Part shown: one piece after another, positions 45,157 through 53,312 of the stretch
Numbering within the stretch: position 1 is the first letter of the stretch
Layout: each line of letters begins with the position of its first letter
Assembly: GCA_965262785.1 (NCBI GenBank)
Contig: OZ253559.1
Coordinates: 744,001-808,000 of the forward strand
DNA length: 64,000 bases
Direction: 5' to 3'
Source: G965218495 sp965262785
GTDB lineage: Bacteria; Bacteroidota; Rhodothermia; Rhodothermales; Bin80
Notes under the pieces: model-generated
The model's input: the letters and a program-made list of their open reading frames with translations, nothing else
Databases searched by the model: none
What the model was told of the DNA's origin: nothing
Program-made: the position numbers and the translations under genes

Positions 45157-46470
45157 TCAGCAGCGCACTACTGCGCTGGGGCATCCAGCGGCAGGTGTTG
45201 CCTTTGCAGCCCCTTGGGGCTGGCAGACCGAATCCCCACTAACCCATTGACCCCCGGAGGTGGTCAGGACCTGGGTCAGCTCCTTCATGTCCTCCCGGCG
45301 TATCGGCTTCAGATTCGACTCGTACTGCATGAATATCGCCCCGCACCAGCGCTGACGCATCCCCGATGATCCCCAGCGCTTCACGTTCCGTGATCGGTTC
45401 GCAATAATGCTGTTGAGGTTCTCGATGATGTTTGTCGTCTTCAGACTGTCTCTGACAGCCTGGTTCCGCACCCCCAACCGGTGAAGCGCCAGCGTATCCT
45501 CCATACCCTCCTCCAGACTGCGTGCGGCTTTCGGGCACGACCGCTGCAGCGCTTCATGCAGCGACACAAGCGCCGCCCGTGCCTCTGCGTACGTGGGCAG
45601 TTCCCAAGCCGCCTGAAGCCGACGCTTCATTTGCGTGGCCGCTGGCTCGCTCTTGATGTGACGCGTCACATTGGTACGCTTGTGCCATTGGCAGCGCTGG
45701 AATACGACCGCATCCCCAAACACCGCACTGATTCCCTTGCGAAGCCCGCGGCTGCCGTCCACCTGTACCAACAGCTTGTCGGTATGGGTGAAGCCCCGAC
45801 GCAACAGATCCTGCAGCAGCGACTCCACCTGCGCACTGTTCTCGGTACGGCTTTCCGCAAAGCCCAGTACGACCTTCTCGCCCTCGGTCGTGATGCCCAT
45901 CGCTACGATCATTTGCATACCAGCCAAATACTTGCCATCAAGCAGGAGCACCGCAAAGGTGTGCTGATCGAATCGGCGCGTCTCAAATGCCTTCAGTAGC
46001 GCTGCCGTCTGCGTAATGAAGGCGTTGCCAATGCTGCTGGCACTCAACCCCAGACTATCGGTGAAGACTTGGGCCGCCTGCCTGTAATTGCGCCGCGAGA
46101 GTCCACACAGCAACCCTCGTGTCACGCTTTCCCGGTCCATAAGCCCACGCTCGCGCAAGAGGCGGTACGTTTGCAGAGGACGCTCCTTTCGGGTTCGTAC
46201 ATTCCGCACGCGCGGAACGCGGACCGCAATGCGCTCCAAACCGACGCGGATGGAACCCGGATTCGCCCCCCAGCGCTGAAAGCCGGTCTTATGGTGCTTC
46301 CCACGTGCGCCGCATATGAAGTGGGCCTCGGCTTCCATGACCCATGTGGCCATCTTGGTAAGAAGATGATCAAGACACCCAAGGCAGCTGGCCAGGCCGA
46401 TGAAGTTCCTTTGCGCAAGCCCCCGAAAGTCCTCGATGAGTGATTGATCCAGCATAGGGGTATGGGGCAT
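45157..46470 (-). CDS. IS256 family transposase, full-length
   Basis: 437 residues. N-terminal helices with MATWVMEAEAHFICGARGKH, then GSIRVGLERIAVRVPRVRN, and the split RNase H core: Asp in LLLDGKYLAGM, Asp in VQVDGSRGLRKGI, C-x2-H in QRCQWHKRTN, and Glu in TNIIENLNSI followed by NRSRNVKRW. All three acidic residues are in place, so it is likely active. The ATG overlaps the companion's stop codon (TGATG). About 300 bases separate its stop from the left end of the element; that stretch shows no other gene. Confidence 0.93.
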   Translation of the reverse strand: MPHTPMLDQSLIEDFRGLAQRNFIGLASCLGCLDHLLTKMATWVMEAEAHFICGARGKHHKTGFQRWGANPGSIRVGLERIAVRVPRVRNVRTRKERPLQTYRLLRERGLMDRESVTRGLLCGLSRRNYRQAAQVFTDSLGLSASSIGNAFITQTAALLKAFETRRFDQHTFAVLLLDGKYLAGMQMIVAMGITTEGEKVVLGFAESRTENSAQVESLLQDLLRRGFTHTDKLLVQVDGSRGLRKGISAVFGDAVVFQRCQWHKRTNVTRHIKSEPAATQMKRRLQAAWELPTYAEARAALVSLHEALQRSCPKAARSLEEGMEDTLALHRLGVRNQAVRDSLKTTNIIENLNSIIANRSRNVKRWGSSGMRQRWCGAIFMQYESNLKPIRREDMKELTQVLTTSGGQWVSGDSVCQPQGAAKATPAAGCPSAVVRC

Positions 46471-47438
46471 CAGACGGCGTTAAGGTTGATGAGACTCTCA
46501 CGAAGTTGTGGCAGAAAGGCCGCATGGGCCACACGGCGCAGCTGAGCCTCGTGTTCCAACAGTGCCAGTGCCATCTGTTCGCGTTGCTGGAAAACGGCGC
46601 TGGCCGGGGTCTGCAACCTGCGACTGATGGCATCCATGAAGCGCATCACGCGTAGCCCCCGGTCGAGCTTGAGCAGCATGCCCGTGCGTTGAATCGTCAG
46701 AGATTGCTCCAGGCCCTCCCACAGAACCTTCGCTGCGGACCGATTGACACGCGTCAAGTCCTGGTGAATACGGGTGAGTGCGCGTTCAGCTTCCCGGGCA
46801 TCGAACCCATTCCATGCCTGGCGGAGGCGATTGCGATACACAGGAACAAGGTCTTCCGGAAGACCACAGGTGATTTGATCCAACAGCGAATTGAGACAGC
46901 GCTGTATAGCGACCCTGGCGCCGAACACCTGGCGCACCGCCGATTGAAGTCCCGTACTGCTGGGCAGCACACAGAGCAGCCCATCGGCGGCCGAAAGACC
47001 ACGATCGGACAGCGACTGCACAAAGGACGTAAGAGCAGAGACGTTTTCAGGGTAGCACGCTACCAGGCCAAGTATGCGGCGATAGCCCGTGATGGTCAGA
47101 CCCGCTCCAAGAACGATGCTAACGCCGCGTGGGCACAGCCCGCGCAGCCAGATCGCAACGATCGGGTCGTCTTGCAGACTGCGCGAATGCAACAGCTGCC
47201 ACGCTTCATTCAACTGCGCCGAGTCCGGCTTTGTGTCCTGGGCCGCAGCAGAAGCCTTCATCACTACGGGCGGTGGCGCCGGCTGCTGCTGCGCTGCCGG
47301 AATGGGCCAGTCGGTGGTCAATTGTTGCAGTATGTGCGTGCAGAGCTTCATCAGAAGCCGTCGCGAGTCACCGGAGGGATTGATCTGGGCGTCTGCAGGC
47401 GCCTCAGCCCTCCCCAAAACAGGCTGTGAGGGGTTCAT
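46470..47438 (-). CDS. Catalytically dead IS256 transposase homologue (companion protein)
   Basis: 322 residues, uninterrupted. Residues ~90-280 align by eye with the downstream transposase: VSIVLGAGLTITGYRRILGL with MIVAMGITTEGEKVVLGFAE; VRQVFGARVAIQRCLNSLLD with ISAVFGDAVVFQRCQWHKRT; AAKVLWEGLEQSLTIQRTG with AARSLEEGMEDTLALHRLG. Yet every catalytic residue is lost: first Asp (LLLDGK becomes IWLRGL), second Asp (VDGSRG becomes LPSSTG), Glu and the C-x2-H histidine. The N-terminal ~80 residues are Pro/Ala/Gln-rich and unlike a transposase. Its stop overlaps the transposase start, implying coupled translation. A fragment of a second copy occurs at 51661-51722. It may regulate, cap or help assemble the transposase; unproven. 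Confidence 0.8.
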   Translation of the reverse strand: MNPSQPVLGRAEAPADAQINPSGDSRRLLMKLCTHILQQLTTDWPIPAAQQQPAPPPVVMKASAAAQDTKPDSAQLNEAWQLLHSRSLQDDPIVAIWLRGLCPRGVSIVLGAGLTITGYRRILGLVACYPENVSALTSFVQSLSDRGLSAADGLLCVLPSSTGLQSAVRQVFGARVAIQRCLNSLLDQITCGLPEDLVPVYRNRLRQAWNGFDAREAERALTRIHQDLTRVNRSAAKVLWEGLEQSLTIQRTGMLLKLDRGLRVMRFMDAISRRLQTPASAVFQQREQMALALLEHEAQLRRVAHAAFLPQLRESLINLNAV

Positions 47439-47518
47439 ATGATTGGAAAGGAATGGTGGAGACTAGGGTCCACCTCCACAGCAACTCTCCAATTCCCAAC
47501 TTGAATTTGTGCGATCCC

Positions 47519-47526
47519 AATCCCAC
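47519..47526. repeat. 8-bp target duplication, right
   Basis: AATCCCAC, matching 44845-44852. It codes part of the VGF junction of the interrupted reverse transcriptase. Confidence 0.88.
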
Positions 47527-48429
47527 AAACAGCTCTCCCGCACGATTCTTTGTCCCCCGCGGCCGAAATGTGTAGCCGAGAAAGTCAAAAGATGTGTTGG
47601 GATAGCGACCCCGTCGGCTACTGCGCTTGCAGTATACAATCTGGGTCTTTACAGGATGTAGCGTCAACCCAACCTGCTTGAAGCGACGCGCTAATGCATC
47701 CCAGAGATCGCGGGTCTGGCGCTTGGATACGCAGTGACAAACCGCATCATCCGCGTAGCGCTCAAACGGAATGGACGGGAAACACTTCTCCATCCACCGA
47801 TCAAACGCGTAGTGCAGGAACAGATTCGCCAGTAGCGGACTGATGACACCTCCTTGCGGCGTGCCCCGATCCCGGGCTTCTTCCGTTCCATCAGGCAATA
47901 CCACCGACGCCGTCAGCCAGCGCTTGATGTACAGCAACACCCACTTCTGGTCGGTGTGCTTCCGTACCGCACGCATCAACAGATCATGGTCAATCGTGTC
48001 AAAGAACGACTTGATGTCCAGATCCAAGACCCACGCCCGCTCCCAACAACGCTTCCGCGTCTGGGCCAAGGCCTGGTGTGCTGACTTGTTCGGCCGATAC
48101 CCGTAGGAGTCCGCATGGAACACGCGTTCCAATGCTGGCTCCAGCGCCATTTTCGCCACCATCTGGGCGATCCGATCCGCAACTGTGGGAATCCCCAAAG
48201 GACGCGTGCCTCCACTCGCCTTGGGAATCTCTACCCTGCGTACCGGCTTCGGGTGATAGCTGCCCGATGCCATGCGATTCCAAAGCTTGTAGAGGTTATC
48301 CTCCAACTTAGCCTCAAAATCGGCAATGGACTGGCCATCAATCCCGGCCCCGCCCTGATTCGCCTTCACCCGATTCCAAGCCTCCCAAACCTTACGCTTG
48401 GTCACTGGAAACGGCTTTGTCTTCTTCAT
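47519..48429 (-). pseudogene. Group II intron reverse transcriptase, 5' part
   Basis: About 303 codons from ATG at 48429, preceded by GGGAGGACTTTA. Reverse transcriptase blocks in order: NQGGAGIDGQSIADFE, RPLGIPTVADRIAQM, DSYGYRPNKSAHQAL, LDLDIKSFFDTIDHD, GTPQGGVISPLLANLFLHYA, the active site FERYADDAVCHC, and FDFLGYTFRPRGTKNR. The domain X continuation lies at 44472-44844. The apparent C-terminus (LGSHKFKLGIGELL..., to 47404) is translated IS sequence. It would have copied the intron and assisted splicing; now broken unless the IS excises precisely. Confidence 0.92.
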
Positions 48430-48637
48430 TAAAGTCCTCCCGCTAAGGTTGCCTCAATAAGTCCGACAGCATAGGCCACCCCCTTCGCTTCAGCCCCATT
48501 ACAGGACCTTCATCACTGTCGGGTCGGAGGAGGCGCCCCGAAGGGCTAACCCGCAAAACTCACCAGAGTGCTAGGAATTGGGACCTAAAGCCCCACGTAA
48601 GTGTTTGATATGCAATCGGTTATAACCATCTTTTGCA

Positions 48638-50092
48638 TTGCGCGTGAACAAAACAGACTGTCATATTGAAGAGCTTCGTTTCGAGGATTTGGGACGGCGT
48701 AAAGTGGTCGGAAAGTTCGACGGCGGCCCTATGTCCTCGGATGCAGGTGCGCTGCTGTTACGGGAGGCCGACCGGATGTTCGACGTCATTGGCCGCTTTG
48801 CCGCCTGCTTCACCGACCACCGTGATCCTGGCAGGGTCGAACACACCTTGGAGGCGATGCTCAGGCAACGGGTCTACGCGATATGCTTGGGCTACGAAGA
48901 CGTGAACGACCATGACCGCCTGCGGGACGATCCCGTGTTGGCCATGGGCGTGGGCTGCGAGGATGTAACAGGTGCGCATCGGGCACGGGAACGCGACCAG
49001 GGACATCCGCTGGCGAGTTCCAGCACACTGAACCGACTGGAGCTCGGCTCAAAAGAAGGGGCCGCATCGCACAGGTACAAGCGCATCGTAGCGGACCCTG
49101 AAAAGATCGACACCATGCTCGCGGACTTGTTCATGGATATCACCGGGGAGCCAGAGAACATCGTGTTGGATCTCGATGCTACCGATGACGCGATACACGG
49201 CCAGCAGGAGGGGCGCTTCTTTCATGGTTACTATGGCCACTACTGCTACTTACCGCTGTACATCGTTACCGGTAAGCATGTGCTGGCCGCTCGTCTGCGC
49301 CCCTCCAACATGGACGCATCAGCGGGCACGATAGAGGAGTTGGCACCCGTGGTAGCGCGTATCCGAGCGCGGTGGCCGCAGGTACCCATCTGGATTCGTG
49401 CAGATGCAGGATTCTGCCGCGATGATATCATGGCATGGTGCGAAGCGCAGGGCCTGCACTACATCATTGGTATGCCGCGCAATGCGCGGCTGCAACGCAT
49501 CGTTGAGGAGGCTATGCAGCAGAGTCAGGCCACCTGCGAGGCCAGCGGGCAGCCGTCGCGGCGCTTCCGCAGCTTCGAGTACCGAACGAAGGACAGCTGG
49601 AGCTGTGCGCGGCGCGTGATAGCCAAGGCGGAATGGCTGCCTGGACCGCGCGGCTACAATGCACGATTCGTGGTCACCAGTTTCAGCGAAGACGCGTACG
49701 ACGCGCGCACGCTATACGAGGATTTGTATTGTGCGCGTGGAGACATGGAGAACCGGCTCAAGGAGCAGCAGCAGACCCTGTTCGCTGACCGCACCTCTAC
49801 GTCCATGATGCAGAGCAACCAGCTGCGCCTGTACTTCTCTACGGTCGCCAACACCCTGATGACCATCATCAAGACCGTTGGCTTGCAGGGCACAGCGATG
49901 GCTAAGGCGCAGTGCGGCACCATCCGAGTGCGGCTGCTGAAGATCGCCGCACTGGTCATGGTAAGCGTGCGCCGAGTCCGCCTGTACTTTCCCAAGACGT
50001 ATCCGTGGCAGCAATTGTTCGCGCGCGTACTAAGCAACCTGCGTGGCGCTGCGCACGCCACCACGGTCGGCGCGCGCGCCTCACCCTCATAG
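48638..50092 (+). CDS. IS1380 family transposase
   Basis: 484 residues, intact. Start region ELRFEDLGRRKVVGKFDGGPMSSDAGALLL is the family opening; LRQRVYAICLGYEDVNDHDRLRDDP and SSSTLNRLE follow. The core shows VLDLDATDDAIHGQQEG with the first Asp, WIRADAGFCRDDIMAW with the second, and the C-terminal ENRLKEQQQTLFADRTS with the Glu. Plus strand, opposite to the surrounding elements. Ends of the element were not resolved: flanks at 48430-48637 and 50093-50320 contain no clear inverted repeat by eye. It has probably cut away the 5' part of group II intron I. Confidence 0.93.
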   Translation: MRVNKTDCHIEELRFEDLGRRKVVGKFDGGPMSSDAGALLLREADRMFDVIGRFAACFTDHRDPGRVEHTLEAMLRQRVYAICLGYEDVNDHDRLRDDPVLAMGVGCEDVTGAHRARERDQGHPLASSSTLNRLELGSKEGAASHRYKRIVADPEKIDTMLADLFMDITGEPENIVLDLDATDDAIHGQQEGRFFHGYYGHYCYLPLYIVTGKHVLAARLRPSNMDASAGTIEELAPVVARIRARWPQVPIWIRADAGFCRDDIMAWCEAQGLHYIIGMPRNARLQRIVEEAMQQSQATCEASGQPSRRFRSFEYRTKDSWSCARRVIAKAEWLPGPRGYNARFVVTSFSEDAYDARTLYEDLYCARGDMENRLKEQQQTLFADRTSTSMMQSNQLRLYFSTVANTLMTIIKTVGLQGTAMAKAQCGTIRVRLLKIAALVMVSVRRVRLYFPKTYPWQQLFARVLSNLRGAAHATTVGARASPS

Positions 50093-50319
50093 GCACTTCC
50101 TGACACGACTTGTCCCACAGATTGCCAGGAGCCACATGGTGGTTGCTGGATACGTGTATCCAAGAAGCAGCGGTGCACGAACAAAAGGGCTGATTCCCGC
50201 TCGAAGCGTGCCCGAAGCGGCGCTTACTGCCGCCAACTAAACGCTCCGGACGGCTGGAATCAGCATTCGCATTCCCAGACCGTGATCCATTGGCTACAGA
50301 CGCCTCGAACTATGACGAT
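50093..50319. other. Gap between IS1380 gene and group II intron II
   Basis: Probably contains the IS1380 right end; contains the run GTGTATCCAAGAAGCAGCGG but no inverted repeat partner was found. No gene. Confidence 0.3.
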
Positions 50320-51660
50320 TCAAGACCTTGGTGAGCGATGCGGGCTAACCTCCGTCCGCCGCTCAAACGGCCCGTACGGTTTTCCCGTAAGCCGCTTTCA
50401 CAAAGGTGTCTCGTGGAGGGTTCAAGGAAGGTTGCAGTGGAATCAATCGTACATGGCCGTACTCCACTGTGGTGTAGACCTTCCTCTCCCCTGTTGGATT
50501 GAGCCCAATGCGACAGTCTCCTCAGCCGATGATGTACGGGTCTTTCACTAAAGGAACTGTTCCACCTCATCGACTTTACTCGCTGATCGCAATCTCTCCA
50601 TTCCAAACCACCTTTGCCGACTGCCTTCCCCGACCCACCCGGTCGCCGCTTGCGCGGTCACCCGACTTTCGACGGGCTTGTGGTACTATGCAGTCGTCCG
50701 ACGACTCGCCACGCATCCGTTCCCACTTCCCCTTACGGGTTATAGGGGCTGTTATCCCGGTGCCACCCGGGAACGTGACGAGCCCTCCTGGGGTTACGTC
50801 CAGATCTTCCGTACCGTGCCGTTCGCACACACCTTGGTTCGACGGGTGGATAAGAACGCCTTCGCCGTCATACAGCCGGCTCGACCTTGCCCCGTCTTTG
50901 GCCGACCGATTCGTCCGCGGGGTCGCCCCCTTGACTACGGCCCGGTACTGCTCCTCAAGCCCTTCAGATTCCACCTCGCGGTGGACACCCTGCCCTCCGG
51001 TTGTCTCGCGACAATGTCCCGACTTAGCGCCTGTCTTGGCTGTTTCCGTCGTTTCCAACTCGGTGCCCGTTTAGACCTTTGCTTATCGGTACATCCCGGC
51101 CGACGAGGCATTACCCCCGTCTTTGGATATGGCACCCCCTATCCGGGCGCCAGTGGGATTTGAACCCACCTGATCTGGGCGCTGCCCAGCACACAGTACG
51201 AGGTGGTCCGCCCCTGTGGAGCACATCGGTACTCAACGACTTGCAGGTATTGCCTGCTTGCCGCGCTCCCTTAACAGCGCTCCGACAAGTTCTCACGTTC
51301 CACGCAAGGGCCTAAACCGCGCTCTCGCCGCCTTTATGCCGGATGCCGATCGGGCAGTAACCAGGTGTCTTCCGACCTTGTCCCGGTGATAGCTCCCTAC
51401 ACCGGTTTTGACATCATCTAAGACGTTTCGACACGTCATCAGCGGTTCACTTTCGTTCGACTTCAACGGTTCACACCTGACAGGGTCCTGCCCTGCCTTT
51501 TCCCGCTCGCTCATCACCAACCCTCTTAAGCTCAGCAACAGCGGGTGGTTTGCAGCCTCCGCCTGAACAGCGGCTGCGGGGGGCCGTCCTCCATCCCTCA
51601 CGTAGTTCGGGACACGTTACCTATATCATACTCTCACCTCCGTGTCCCTTCGTGACACAC
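50320..51660 (-). ncRNA. Group II intron II without recognisable reverse transcriptase
   Basis: Reads on the minus strand. The 5' end GTGTGTCACG at 51660 fits the GUGYG consensus and interrupts a fragment of the IS256 companion gene after ...CGGACGGGGCTGC. Internal domain I-like sequence includes GAGCTTAAGAGGGTTGG, a GAAAGTGAACCG segment and several stable stems. Domain V lies at 50365-50397. The 3' boundary is uncertain. At ~1.34 kb it is too short for a normal intron with its ~1.3-kb protein gene; the 160-codon minus-strand frame at 50576-51058 has no reverse transcriptase motifs. A tRNA-like T-arm (GGTGGGTTCAAATCCCAC) at ~51146-51170 belongs to this RNA. Confidence 0.7.
50365..50397 (-). 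ncRNA. Group II intron II domain V
   Basis: 33 bases: AAGCGGCTTACGGG...CGGGCCGTTT on the minus strand; the AAGCGGC/GCCGTTT stem pairs fully, capped by a GAAA-type loop. Closely similar in plan to domain V of intron III (AAGC...GTTT). Confidence 0.78.
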
Positions 51661-51722
51661 GCAGCCCCGTCCGCTGAATGGTGAGCGTCTCCTGAAGACC
51701 CTCCAGAAGCATGTGGGCGGCC
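51661..51722 (-). pseudogene. Fragment of a second IS256 companion gene
   Basis: Minus strand codes RSAAHMLLEGLQETLTIQRT followed by GL, matching NRSAAKVLWEGLEQSLTIQRTG of the companion protein at 46470-47438. It is cut by group II intron II on one side and joins an IS3 fragment on the other. It shows that the companion gene type is not unique to one element. Confidence 0.75.
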
Positions 51723-52199
51723 GATCTGGTCGTGAACAGCTGCGAGCGCCAAGGGGTCACAGCCGACCCACACACGGTCCACACGGACCGGGGCGCGCCC
51801 ATGACCGTCCGGACCTACATCCAGTTGTTGGGGCAGCTGGGCGTCACGCGCTCCTATGCGCGACCGTACCAGTCGAACGATAACCCGTACTCGGAGGCCC
51901 TATTCCGGACCGCCAAGTATCATCACCTGTACCCGAGGCGGTTCGGATCTCTGGAGGATGCCCAGCAATGGGCCCGATGCTTCTTCGCATGGTACAACGA
52001 GATGTTCTACCACTCCGACCTTGGGTTCATGCACCCCCTGACTGTACACTACGGCCATACCGAAGCCGTCAGAGCTGCCCGTCAGCAAGTTATGGACGAA
52101 GCCTACGCAAAGTACCCGGAACGCTTCTTGCGTGGCAGACCACGCATACCGATGCCGCTAAGAACAGTATGGATCAACAAGCCCAAGCACAATACCTAA
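51711..52199 (+). pseudogene. IS3 family transposase (OrfB), C-terminal part
   Basis: About 160 residues of an integrase-core transposase: VHTDRGAPMTVRTYIQLLGQ holds the second Asp, VTRSYARPYQSNDNPYSEAL the Glu, then FGSLEDAQQWARCFFAWYNE and the closing MHPLTVHYG. The N-terminal half with the first Asp is missing; the junction with the IS256 companion fragment lies near 51718. The right terminal repeat of the element is probably at about 52235-52262 (GTACACTTTAG on the minus strand). Inactive. Confidence 0.85.
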
Positions 52200-52306
52200 C
52201 ACGCTCAGCAGCAAAAAATGCCCGATATAACTTGGAACTTAGCCTACGCTAAAGTGTACCATTTCTGTTGGTACATTCCGCTGATTTCTTCATACCCTCT
52301 TGATCT

Positions 52307-52564
52307 GTGATAGAGACACTGGACTTTCCGAGTAACGCTTCAGAAGTTCACATGCAGGCTCGTGCGGAGCGGATCATCCTGATGCTGGTCTTGAAGAAGG
52401 CGATCACGTTGATGCATCCCCAGAATAAGATTGAGTTGCGAACCTACCTGGTTGAGTCCTGGATCGTACTTACCAATGAACCTACGATTGGCCTGGAAGA
52501 AAAGCTACACCAGTGCGGCCGTGATTTTACGCTCTCCCTTGTGGAGCTCTTGGATAACTCCTGA
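52307..52564 (+). CDS. Small AT-rich gene, unknown protein (85 aa)
   Basis: GTG start; 85 residues, predicted helical (RAERIILMLVLKKAITLM, then HPQNKIELRTYLVESWIVL). An inner ATG at 52352 is possible. No family recognised. The block LKKAITLMHPQNKIELRTYL resembles FKIMNPDQKEEFRKTL of the third gene at 53004-53180, so the two may be paralogues. The cassette is AT-richer than the surrounding genome and lies between an IS3 right end and an IS3 left end. Confidence 0.55.
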   Translation: MIETLDFPSNASEVHMQARAERIILMLVLKKAITLMHPQNKIELRTYLVESWIVLTNEPTIGLEEKLHQCGRDFTLSLVELLDNS

Positions 52565-52572
52565 CCCATCCT

Positions 52573-52956
52573 ATGGAATTCATGGAAAAATACAAATATG
52601 AACACCTTGTAAGGAAGATTCCTGACGAAGAAATACTCCAATTCGCTTACGCTGAAACGGCATGTCAGGAGCTGAATGCTACATGGAAACATTCAGAAGA
52701 TTCCTTTCCTGACGGAGAGTGGTATTGCAAACTACTGGGGGGTAGATCCTTCGGGGTCTTCTTTTTGAGCGACACAGAAGAAATTCCCGAAGACGTCATG
52801 TGGATGATGAGAGCCATCTTTGAGCTTGCCTATAGCCAAGTGAATTTACAATCAGGACTTGCTGATACGGTCCACTCTCTTGTTGATAGAGTCCAGCTTC
52901 TCGAGAATCAAGTCAATTCTCTTGATAAGAGAGTTGTGTTGCTCGAAAAGGACTAG
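52573..52956 (+). CDS. Small AT-rich gene, unknown protein with C-terminal coiled coil (127 aa)
   Basis: 127 residues starting MEFMEKYKYEHLVRKIPDEE, 8 bases after the previous stop. The middle holds a WYCKLLGGRSFGVFFLSD strand-like patch. The end is a coiled coil with repeated LLENQVNSLDKRVVLLEKD heptads, suggesting oligomerisation. No family recognised. Probably cotranscribed with the genes on either side. A CTAG...CTAG short palindrome with a T-run follows the stop and could end transcription weakly. Confidence 0.55.
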   Translation: MEFMEKYKYEHLVRKIPDEEILQFAYAETACQELNATWKHSEDSFPDGEWYCKLLGGRSFGVFFLSDTEEIPEDVMWMMRAIFELAYSQVNLQSGLADTVHSLVDRVQLLENQVNSLDKRVVLLEKD

Positions 52957-53003
52957 ATTTTTCTAGTGAAACGCTATATAGACTTTCATAATCAAACTCG
53001 TTT

Positions 53004-53180
53004 ATGACGAATTCCGAAATCAACCTTAGCATAGCTCTGGTCGTTGCCTTCAAAATAATGAATCCTGATCAAAAAGAAGAATTCAGGAAAACCTTGAAGA
53101 AGAAGGTTCCTGATATTGCTGATCAGGTCTTTCATTTACTTGAAAGGGGATCTAAGATCTTGCCTTGCGATCAGTCTTGA
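53004..53180 (+). CDS. Small AT-rich gene, unknown protein (58 aa)
   Basis: 58 residues: starts MTNSEINLSIALVVAFKIMN and ends HLLERGSKILPCDQS. Helical and charged. Its first half resembles the 85-residue protein at 52307. It ends where an antisense IS1595-like transposase tail begins, so its own C-terminus might be truncated or altered by that insertion. Function unknown. Confidence 0.45.
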   Translation: MTNSEINLSIALVVAFKIMNPDQKEEFRKTLKKKVPDIADQVFHLLERGSKILPCDQS

Positions 53181-53292
53181 ACTAACTCTTTCCACGTCAG
53201 GGACTTGCCCTCCATCCCGAGCAGCAGGTTTCGCATCCGTTCCATCACTGGAAGGTGTCGCGAGTTGAAGCGGCCGCTGAACTCCGCCAGAC
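53172..53292 (-). pseudogene. Possible IS1595-type transposase C-terminal fragment
   Basis: Minus strand codes LAEFSGRFNSRHLPVMERMR followed by a GMEGKSLTWKELV end, a pattern that recalls the last ~40 residues of IS1595 family transposases (EFAGRHN...GMVGKRLxYxDL). No upstream part is present; the IS3 left end begins 20 bases away. Confidence 0.4.
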
Positions 53293-53312
53293 CCCCTGTG
53301 CATATACTTCCT

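Larger units (their letters stand above)
44853..47518 (-). mobile_element. Complete two-gene IS256-family element
   Basis: A 2666-bp element with imperfect ~30-bp terminal inverted repeats starting GGGATTGCACA (left) and GGGATCGCACA (right, read inward); 23 of the first 30 positions match and both contain AAGTTGGG. It is flanked by AATCCCAC on each side. It carries two genes on the minus strand, a companion protein and then the transposase, overlapping at TGATG. Twice the usual size for an IS256 relative because of the companion gene. It sits inside the group II intron reverse transcriptase. Confidence 0.88.
44414..48600 (-). mobile_element. Group II intron I, interrupted by an IS256-type element and 5'-truncated
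   Basis: The 3' end is clear: a 34-base domain V at 44454-44487 (minus strand GAGCCGTG...CGGTTC), a domain VI hairpin with AGCCCGGGGG/CCCTCGGGCT and the end ...CTACTCGAC at 44414. The reverse transcriptase gene has a good ribosome site (GGGAGGACTTTAATG) at 48429. Only ~170 bases of 5' sequence remain before an IS1380 gene, so most of domain I is absent. The element at 44853-47518 interrupts the reverse transcriptase. Host site: the transposase gene at 43392-44413. The 5' limit given is approximate. Confidence 0.8.

Noticed and set aside
47404..47518. C-terminal extension of the reverse transcriptase 5' part (LGSHKFKLGIGELL...)
   Set aside because: This is translation of the IS256-type terminal repeat after the insertion point, not native protein.
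50499..51074. 191-codon plus-strand frame (and a 160-codon minus-strand frame at 50576-51058)
   Set aside because: Both lie in structured intron RNA, show no known motif and have composition expected from stable GC-rich stems.
51146..51171. tRNA-like T-arm (minus strand GGTGGGTTCAAATCCCAC followed by TGGCGCCC)
   Set aside because: No D-arm, anticodon arm or matching 5' acceptor strand is found ~50-75 bases upstream. The stretch lies inside group II intron II and is most simply one of its stems.
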